In this document: positions 58,295 through 64,000 of the stretch, piece after piece | How positions within the stretch are numbered: position 1 is the first letter of the stretch | Layout: each line of letters opens with the position of its first letter | NCBI RefSeq assembly: GCF_015690355.1 | Contig: NZ_JADPRT010000001.1 | Location: 620,001-684,000, forward strand | Direction of reading: 5' to 3' | DNA from: Streptacidiphilus fuscans | GTDB lineage: Bacteria; Actinomycetota; Actinomycetes; Streptomycetales; Streptomycetaceae | Length of the DNA: 64,000 bases | Notes under the pieces: model-generated | Databases searched by the model: none | Told to the model about the DNA's origin: nothing | Seen by the model: the letters and a program-made list of their open reading frames with translations, nothing else | Translations under genes and position numbers: made by a program

Positions 58295-60565
58295 ATGAGT
58301 GAGGGGTCACCGCGTTCCGGGGCTCTGGAGAGCCTCTGGAGTCTGGCGGACGACCTGTACGGCCTTTTCGTCCGGACGGGCCTGTCGGGGCGAGCGGGCG
58401 CTCGGGCGGCGCGAACTGCCGGTTCCCTGATGGCGGAGGCCTGGGAGGGCAGCCTGCCGCCGCTGGCCGCGCTCCGTGCCCATCTGCAGGCCTGCGGGGT
58501 GGCGGAGCTCGACGCCTGGGAGCTGCGCTGGGACGGGATCCGGCGTCAGATCGAGGTCGACCAGGGCATTTTGGGGTTCCGGCTCCCCAAGGCGGAGATC
58601 GTCAGGACCACCTTCGCACGTCGGCCGGCAGGTTCGTACGCCTTCGCCCTCCCGCCGTTCCTTTCCTACGGATCCTACGGACCGCAGGAGTTCACCGCCG
58701 AGTTCCTCGTGCACTGTGCGGTGAGAGACCGGGTCCAGCTCGTCCGGAGCGGTGTCCGGGACATCCCGCGCCTGCTCATGACAGAGGCCTGGGCACGGCT
58801 GCGGCTCGCCCAGCGCGAAGACCGCGACCCGGCAGACGAGTTCGAGGGTGAGTTTGCGGCCATGCCCCTGATGCGGGGTGTCGGCATCGACGCCTTCGTC
58901 GAGGTGCGCACCGTCCCGTTCCGGCCGGCACCCCAGCAGGCGCCGATGCCTCAGCCGTACGGTGGTTTCCCCGCTTCTGAGCCGCCCCATCCCACCGGAG
59001 CGATGCCGCAGCAGCCCGCGGTTCCCGGCCAGGGCGGCATGCCCGAGGGCGTCTGGCCGTGCCTCATCCCGCCGACCGGCTCGGGGAACCGGTTGTCGCC
59101 CGTCCCCGAGCCTTGGGCGGACCCCGGTCGGGAGCGTTTCCTCGTCGCGGACATGGCTCCGGCGGTGCGGCTCGGGAGCACGTGCAGCCTGGTCGTGAGC
59201 ATCCTGACGGACCGACCCGTCGACAACGTCAGCGCGGCCCGGTCCTTTCAACTGCCCACTGCGACCGGGGGCGTGGCAGTGACGGTCGTTGTACACCCCT
59301 CTTCCGGCCTGCTCCCCGAAGACGCCCTGGAGCAGGTGGTCCGGGTGCCACCGGACGGCGACGCGGCACCGGTGCGGTTCCCGTTCCAGGCCGTCCAGGA
59401 GGGCCCGCAGCGGGTGCGGCTGACGGCGTGGGTCGGCGGGTCGTTCCTGTGCGAGCTGGAGGTGCAGGTCTCCGTCCACGCGTCTTCCCGCGTCGCGGGA
59501 GCGCCGCGTCGAGCCGTGGCCGCCATGGAGTCACTGGTACCGGCCCAGGGCGAGGTCACGCTGCAGATCACCACGATCGACGGCCGACGCGCGTTCCAGA
59601 TCATCTCCGAGCCGTATCTGGGCCGACTCGTCCATGCGGAGAGCCTGGTCGGGGCTCCGGGCGATGCGGTGGAGCGGGCCATCTCGACGCTGCGGGACCT
59701 GGCGGTGGGGCGTTCTCCCTACTCGGCCGGCACGGCGCGTCGTTGGATGGAGGAGGTCGGTGCCGGGCTGTGGCGGCAGATGGTCCCGGATGTGGTCAAG
59801 GACGAGTTCTGGCAATTGCGGGACCGGATCACCACGTTCACGATCGCTGCCGACGACGACATCCCGTGGGAACTGCTCTACCCGCTGGCTCCCGGCTACG
59901 ACGACGGTTTCCTGGTCGAGTCTCTCCCGGTGCTGCGCCGGGCGAGGGGCCAAGGCCGCGCCCGTAGCCTGCAGTTGTCGGATCCGCGTTTCGTCGTGTC
60001 GGCCAGGCAGCCGGTGACCGCTGCTGAGGAGATCGCGGCGATCCAGGGTGTCATCGGCCGAGGTGCGGTGATCGACTCGATCGAGGGCGTCCTGGACGCC
60101 CTCGACGCCGGGGAGTTGAACGTCGCTCATTTCGCCTGCCACAACGCGTTCCAGCTCGACGGCGGCGGTTCGCGGATCGAGATGGCGGGTGGGCCGTCGG
60201 TGCCGGGGATGCTCAACCGTGTGGCGGTCAGGCGCAGTCTGGCGGCGCGCAGTCCGGTGGTCTTCCTCAACGCCTGCCGGTCCGCGGGGGCGGTGCCGGA
60301 GTACACGCAGATGATGGGCTGGGCCCAGCAGTTCCTCAGCGCGGGCGCCGGAGCCTTTCTCGGTACGCTGTGGGCGGTCCGCAGCGACAGGGCGAGCTCG
60401 TTCGCCACGACGTTCTACACCGCGCTCGCGGAGGGCCGCCCGCTCGGTCAGGCCGTGCTGGCCGCCCGACGGCAGGCGGCTGCCGGTGACGGCGATCCCA
60501 CGTGGCTGGCCTACACCGCCTACGGCGACCCCGCCGCCACCGCCCTCACCACTACCGCCCTCTGA
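58295..60565 (+). CDS. CHAT-domain (caspase-like) protease with N-terminal helical and middle beta-sandwich domains
   Basis: 756 residues, cytoplasmic. Domain order: alpha-helical N-terminal region (1-185), Pro/Gln-rich linker (215-260), a beta-sandwich-like domain (about 285-400: GSTCSLVVSILTDRP ... GPQRVRLTAWVGGSFLCELEVQVSV), then a C-terminal CHAT domain. Catalytic dyad: His616 in VAHFACHNAF and Cys661 in VFLNACRSAG, followed by the CHAT-typical FLGTLWAVRSDRA and GDPTWLAYTAYGDP. A caspase-fold peptidase of a predicted conflict system. Followed after 27 bases by a trypco2 protein on the same strand. No NTPase or sensor gene is adjacent. RBS GGGGGAGC. Confidence 0.85.
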   Translation: MSEGSPRSGALESLWSLADDLYGLFVRTGLSGRAGARAARTAGSLMAEAWEGSLPPLAALRAHLQACGVAELDAWELRWDGIRRQIEVDQGILGFRLPKAEIVRTTFARRPAGSYAFALPPFLSYGSYGPQEFTAEFLVHCAVRDRVQLVRSGVRDIPRLLMTEAWARLRLAQREDRDPADEFEGEFAAMPLMRGVGIDAFVEVRTVPFRPAPQQAPMPQPYGGFPASEPPHPTGAMPQQPAVPGQGGMPEGVWPCLIPPTGSGNRLSPVPEPWADPGRERFLVADMAPAVRLGSTCSLVVSILTDRPVDNVSAARSFQLPTATGGVAVTVVVHPSSGLLPEDALEQVVRVPPDGDAAPVRFPFQAVQEGPQRVRLTAWVGGSFLCELEVQVSVHASSRVAGAPRRAVAAMESLVPAQGEVTLQITTIDGRRAFQIISEPYLGRLVHAESLVGAPGDAVERAISTLRDLAVGRSPYSAGTARRWMEEVGAGLWRQMVPDVVKDEFWQLRDRITTFTIAADDDIPWELLYPLAPGYDDGFLVESLPVLRRARGQGRARSLQLSDPRFVVSARQPVTAAEEIAAIQGVIGRGAVIDSIEGVLDALDAGELNVAHFACHNAFQLDGGGSRIEMAGGPSVPGMLNRVAVRRSLAARSPVVFLNACRSAGAVPEYTQMMGWAQQFLSAGAGAFLGTLWAVRSDRASSFATTFYTALAEGRPLGQAVLAARRQAAAGDGDPTWLAYTAYGDPAATALTTTAL

Positions 60566-60592
60566 CCTCAACCCCGCCCTTCTGGAGCCTTC

Positions 60593-61099
60593 ATGGACAC
60601 CGGTCTGCCGGTCGACGACCTGATCACCGTCATCAAGCGGGCGATCAAGCACGCCAACATCTCCGACACCGACGCCGACCGGGACCTCCGGGTCACCTCC
60701 GTCTACCTGCACCTGCACACCGTCGCCACCGCGTCGTCCGGGGGAGGCGTCGACTTCCGGATCCCGTTCGTCGGCATGCAGTTGAAGATCGGCGGCAAGG
60801 TCACCCACAAGGACACCCACTCGATCGAGCTCACCCTCGTGCCCGAGGACCTTGTCGAGCACGAGGTCCGCGACGGGCAGGTCGAGGCCGTGCTGGTCGA
60901 CGCGATCGAGACGCTGCGCCGCCTGGTGGCCCGGGCAGGCGTCGGTGAGGACCCGTTCGTGCTCAAGGACAGCACCGTGGAGCTCGTCTTCGCGGTCGAG
61001 GAGGACGGCACGATCGCGCTCGGCTTCGAGGGCGAGCTGAAGAACGAGGTCACCCACACACTGCGCCTCGGCCTCGGCGTGCCGCCCGGCGCGGCGTGA
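60593..61099 (+). CDS. Protein with two tandem trypco2 (trypsin-co-occurring 2) domains
   Basis: 168 residues. The first half (DDLITVIKRAIKHANIS ... TSVYLHLHTVATASSGG ... VGMQLKIGGKVTHKDTHSIELTLVP) fits trypco2, an adaptor domain of actinobacterial conflict systems: N-terminal helix, then beta strands ending in THxIxLTL. The second half repeats the pattern (LVDAIETLRRLVARAGVG ... TVELVFAVEEDGTIALGFEGELKNEVTHTLRLGLGVP). So it appears to be a duplicated trypco2. It forms a unit with the upstream CHAT protease, which it probably activates or recruits (inference). RBS GGAGCC. Confidence 0.8.
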   Translation: MDTGLPVDDLITVIKRAIKHANISDTDADRDLRVTSVYLHLHTVATASSGGGVDFRIPFVGMQLKIGGKVTHKDTHSIELTLVPEDLVEHEVRDGQVEAVLVDAIETLRRLVARAGVGEDPFVLKDSTVELVFAVEEDGTIALGFEGELKNEVTHTLRLGLGVPPGAA

Positions 61100-61164
61100 C
61101 CGATCTGGCAGCGCGTGACCGATCTGGCGGGGCGTGACCGGTCGAACCTCGTGCCGGTCCGGGC

Positions 61165-63528
61165 TCAGCCCGTCCAGGACCAGTCCGCCACCTCCGGCAG
61201 GTCCGTGCCGTGGGCGCGGATCCACGCGGCGTGGCGGGTACGGACGTCGGCCATGCGCTGCCGGACGCCCGCCGCACGGGCGGCCAGGCCGGGGACGCGG
61301 TCGATGACGTCCATGACCAGGCGGTAGCGGTCCAGGTCGTTGCGGACCACCATGTCGAACGGCGTGGTCGTGGTGCCGGACTCCTTGTACCCGCGCACGT
61401 GCAGCTCCGGGTGGACGGCGCGACGGTAGGCGAGCCGGTGGATCAGCCACGGGTAGCCGTGGTAGCCGAAGATCACCGGCTTGTCCCGAGTGAAGACGGC
61501 GTCGAACTCGCGGTCCGGCAGCCCGTGCGGATGCTCCTCGGCGGGCATCAGCCGGGCCAGGTCCACGACGTTCACCACCCGCACGGCCAGCTCCGGCAGT
61601 TCCTGCCGCAGCAACTGCGCCGCCGCCAGCACCTCCTGGGTGGGGACGTCGCCCGCGCAGGCGAGCACCACGTCCGGCTCGCGGTCGCCGCGTTCGGTGC
61701 CGGCCCACTCCCAGATCCCGAGGCCCCGGGCGCAGTGGACCCGGGCCTCGTCCAGCCCCAGCCAGTCGAAGCACGGCTGCTTGCCCGCCACGACCACGTT
61801 GACGTAGTCGCGGCTCGCCAGCACGTGCTCGGCCACGCTGAGCAGCGTGTTGGCGTCCGGCGGCAGGTAGACGCGGACCGCCTCCGGGCTCTTGTTGAGC
61901 ACGTGGTCGACGAAGCCGGGGTCCTGGTGCGAGAACCCGTTGTGGTCCTGCCGCCAGACGTGCGAGGTGAGCAGGTAGTTGAGCGAGGCGATCGGCGCCC
62001 GCCAGGGGATCTGCCGGGTGGTGCGCAGCCACTTGACGTGCTGGTTGACCATCGAGTCGACGATGTGGACGAAGGCCTCGTAGCAAGAGAACAGGCCGTG
62101 ACGCCCCGTCAGCAGGTAGCCCTCCAGCCAGCCTTGGCACAGGTGCTCGGAGAGCACCTCCATCACCCGGCCGTCGCGGGCCAGATGCTCGTCGACGGGC
62201 AGCACCTCGGCCTGCCAGGCCTTGCCGGTGGCCTGGTAGACGGCCTGGAGCCGGTTGGACGCGGTCTCGTCCGGGCCGACCAGGCGGAAGTCGCGGCGCT
62301 GCGCGGTGTCGGCCATCACCTGGGCCAGGTAGTCGCCCAGGACGCGGGTCGGCTCGTGCACGGTCGCGCCGGGCTTGTCGACCGGGACGGCGAACCGCTC
62401 AAGCTCGCGCAGCGGCAGGTCGCGCAGCAGCAGCCCGCCGTTGGCATGCGGGTTCGCGCCGAGCCTGCGGTCGCCCGTGGGGATCTGCCCGAGCACGCCC
62501 GGCACGGGGCGTCCCTCGGCGTCGAAGAGCTCCTCGGGGCGGTAGGAGCGCAGCCAGGCCTCCAACTGCCGCAGATGCTCGGGATTCTCGCGGACCTGGG
62601 GGAGCGGGACCTGGTGGGCCCGCCAGGTGCCCTCGACCGGCAGCCCGTCGACCTCGGCCGGGCCGGTCCAGCCCTTCGGGGTGCGCAGCACGATCAGCGG
62701 CCAACGCGGGCGCTCGGCGACGCCCTCCGCGCGGGCCGCGTGCTGGGCGGCGGCGATGTCGTCCAGGGCGGTGTCGAGGGCGGCGGCCATCGCTCGGTGG
62801 ACGGCGAACGGCTCGTCGCCGGTGACGTGGATCGGGGCGTAGCCGTAGCCGCGCAGCAGCTCGTCCAGCTCCGGCTCGGGCAGCCGGGCCAGGACGGTCG
62901 GGTTGGCGATCTTGTAGCCGTTCAGGTGCAGGATCGGCAGCACCGCGCCGTCGTGGACCGGGTCGAGGAACTTGTTGCTGTGCCAGGAGGTGGCCAGCGG
63001 GCCGGTCTCCGCCTCGCCGTCGCCCACGACGCAGGCGACGACCAGATCCGGGTTGTCCAGCGCGGCCCCGTAGGCGTGCGCCAGCGCGTAGCCGAGCTCG
63101 CCGCCCTCGTGGATCGATCCGGGAGTCTCCGGCGCGACATGCGAGGGCACGCCGCCGGGGAAGGAGAACTGCCGGAAGAGCCGCGCCATCCCGGCCTCGT
63201 CGCGGGTGATGCTCGGGTAGTGGTCGGTGTAGCTGCCGTCGAGCCAGGAGCAGGCGAGGACCGCCGGTCCGCCGTGCCCTGGCCCCCAGACGCAGAGGGC
63301 GTCCAGGTCGCGGTCGCGGACGGCGCGGTTCAGGTGGGTGTGCACCAGGTTCAGGCCGGGGGAGGTGCCCCAGTGGCCGAGCAGCCTGGGCTTGATGTGC
63401 TCCGGGCGCAGGGGTTCGCGCAGCAGCGGGTTGTCCATCAGGTAGATCTGTCCGGCCGCGAGGTAGTTGGCGGCGCGCCAGTGGGCGTCCAACTCGGCGA
63501 GTGCGGCGTCGGTCAACGGTGCGCTCAT
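61165..63528 (-). CDS. xfp: Xylulose-5-phosphate/fructose-6-phosphate phosphoketolase
   Basis: 787 residues. Thiamine-diphosphate enzyme motifs: [44 protein letters not shown], the ThDP-Mg motif [22 protein letters not shown], and [21 protein letters not shown] with the catalytic histidine region. It splits xylulose 5-phosphate with phosphate to acetyl phosphate and glyceraldehyde 3-phosphate. The ATG at MSAPLTD after GGGAG is the start; a longer open frame upstream only covers GC-rich repeats. ackA/pta are not adjacent. Confidence 0.95.
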   Translation of the reverse strand: MSAPLTDAALAELDAHWRAANYLAAGQIYLMDNPLLREPLRPEHIKPRLLGHWGTSPGLNLVHTHLNRAVRDRDLDALCVWGPGHGGPAVLACSWLDGSYTDHYPSITRDEAGMARLFRQFSFPGGVPSHVAPETPGSIHEGGELGYALAHAYGAALDNPDLVVACVVGDGEAETGPLATSWHSNKFLDPVHDGAVLPILHLNGYKIANPTVLARLPEPELDELLRGYGYAPIHVTGDEPFAVHRAMAAALDTALDDIAAAQHAARAEGVAERPRWPLIVLRTPKGWTGPAEVDGLPVEGTWRAHQVPLPQVRENPEHLRQLEAWLRSYRPEELFDAEGRPVPGVLGQIPTGDRRLGANPHANGGLLLRDLPLRELERFAVPVDKPGATVHEPTRVLGDYLAQVMADTAQRRDFRLVGPDETASNRLQAVYQATGKAWQAEVLPVDEHLARDGRVMEVLSEHLCQGWLEGYLLTGRHGLFSCYEAFVHIVDSMVNQHVKWLRTTRQIPWRAPIASLNYLLTSHVWRQDHNGFSHQDPGFVDHVLNKSPEAVRVYLPPDANTLLSVAEHVLASRDYVNVVVAGKQPCFDWLGLDEARVHCARGLGIWEWAGTERGDREPDVVLACAGDVPTQEVLAAAQLLRQELPELAVRVVNVVDLARLMPAEEHPHGLPDREFDAVFTRDKPVIFGYHGYPWLIHRLAYRRAVHPELHVRGYKESGTTTTPFDMVVRNDLDRYRLVMDVIDRVPGLAARAAGVRQRMADVRTRHAAWIRAHGTDLPEVADWSWTG

Positions 63529-63847
63529 GGTCGGGCTCCCCCTCCGGGAGTGCGGTCGACGGCGTCTTCGCGTACACCGTCCACCGTGGCGGCCCGTGAC
63601 GCCGCCCGGACAGGGCCGACCGGACCACACTCGCCGCCGGACGAGGCCGGACGAGGCCGGACGAGGCCGGACGAGGCCGGACGAGGCCGTTCGGCGACGG
63701 GGACGGGGCCGATCGGTCCTGTCCGGGCCGGGGAGCGGGTGGAAGGGTGGGACCACGGGGACGACCGCCGCTGCGGTGCGAGGCCACCCGCCCGCGACAG
63801 GGCCCGCTCGATTCGCGGCGTCGTGCCCATCCAGGAGGCGACGACCC
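63529..63847. other. Divergent intergenic region with tandem repeats
   Basis: 319 bases between the phosphoketolase start and the start of the last gene. It holds a 10-bp tandem repeat (below) and no convincing ORF, hairpin or -35/-10 pair; open frames through it are products of GC bias. Confidence 0.5.
63637..63689. repeat. 10-bp tandem repeat upstream of phosphoketolase
   Basis: ACGAGGCCGG repeated five times (last copy short by one base) without interruption, 110 to 160 bases before the phosphoketolase start. Possibly a slippage-prone spacer or a protein-binding array. Confidence 0.85.
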
Positions 63848-64000
63848 ATGGCAACGCCCGCAGCCGCACCGCGCCCGTCCGCCCCCGCGCCGAGACGTTC
63901 CCGCCTCGCTCGTCTCGGCCGACTTGTCAGTCTGGTCGGTCTCGTCGATCTCGCCCGGGGGCTGCCGGGCCGCCCGAGCGTGCTGCGGCGTCGGACCGAC
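63848..64000 (+). CDS. N-terminal fragment of an unidentified protein
   Basis: Frame from an ATG preceded by CCAGGAGGCG (strong RBS) to the window's end, 51 codons. It starts with a Pro/Ala/Arg-rich tail ([23 protein letters not shown]), then [16 protein letters not shown], possibly the start of a membrane helix. No family is recognised with confidence; membrane-bound lysyltransferase-like proteins sometimes begin this way. Divergent from phosphoketolase. Confidence 0.55.
   Translation, partial: MATPAAAPRPSAPAPRRSRLARLGRLVSLVGLVDLARGLPGRPSVLRRRTD

Noticed and set aside
59531..62140. 869-codon minus-strand open frame over the CHAT/trypco2 genes and phosphoketolase
   Set aside because: Antisense or frame-shifted over three well-supported genes and without recognisable protein motifs.
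63637..63689. CRISPR array
   Set aside because: The repeats are direct 10-mers without spacers, and no cas genes are in the window.
1..64000. tRNA, rRNA, transposase, integrase or phage genes
   Set aside because: I looked for cloverleaf arms, DDE transposase and integrase motifs and found none.

Overview
The window is very GC-rich (roughly 70-75 %) with strong codon bias, many GTG/TTG starts, 4-bp ATGA/GTGA gene overlaps and several single-gene transcripts whose -10 box lies 6-8 bases before the start codon (leaderless). Together with a secreted chorismate mutase, a mycothiol-type DinB protein, ECF41 sigma factor, phosphoketolase and a GH27-ricin galactosidase, this points to a chromosomal segment of an actinomycete, most likely Streptomycetaceae (Streptomyces, Kitasatospora or Streptacidiphilus). 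I saw no rRNA, tRNA, insertion sequence, phage gene or CRISPR array.

Layout. 1-3.5 kb: end of an amidohydrolase-like gene, a glucarate-dehydratase-like enolase, a Gfo/Idh/MocA oxidoreductase and an acyltransferase. 3.6-6.1 kb: a gntR-ATPase-permease operon behind a near-perfect 14-bp palindrome. 6.1-8.4 kb: three genes around a DUF4331 protein. 8.7-19 kb: serine hydrolase, FUSC-type membrane protein, GlxA-type AraC regulator, gap, NHL-type secreted propeller, M55 peptidase, APC permease. 19-20.5 kb: a secreted chorismate mutase whose 3' end runs into 83 bases of pure G/C homopolymer runs (probable assembly fault), then an alpha/beta hydrolase.

20.7-25.4 kb is a partial steroid C/D-ring (HIP) degradation cluster: ipdF on the + strand, ipdC-ipdB-ipdA-echA20 on the - strand, each side preceded by a KstR2-like operator. 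In front of ipdF a 34-codon ORF joins the N-terminus of a FadE30-like acyl-CoA dehydrogenase in frame to its last 19 residues, so the dehydrogenase has been gutted by an internal deletion. Next comes a tetR/sulfatase divergent pair with its own palindrome.

27.9-29.7 kb: a DUF4157 (eCIS-core) protein with a second, C-terminal HExxH...GTxDY zincin motif, which looks like a toxin or effector. 29.8-41.9 kb: atypical G6PD, TetR/MBL pair, an ECF41 sigma factor plus phosphotransferase facing an Old Yellow Enzyme homologue with an ECF41-like promoter, a large polytopic membrane protein, another MBL enzyme, DinB-type protein, aldo-keto reductase, LysR. 41.9-47.7 kb: sugar ABC importer (binding protein and two permeases) divergent from a secreted GH27 alpha-galactosidase with ricin repeats.

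47.9-58.2 kb: housekeeping and accessory genes (APC permease, HD phosphohydrolase, transglutaminase-like, serine hydrolase, TetR/hydrolase, SRAP, GAF, small secreted protein, HAD phosphatase, DUF4267, quinone oxidoreductase with HxlR regulator). 58.3-61.1 kb: a two-gene module of a CHAT protease and a protein with what looks like two tandem trypco2 domains, a predicted conflict (immunity) system. The window ends with phosphoketolase and the start of an unidentified gene.
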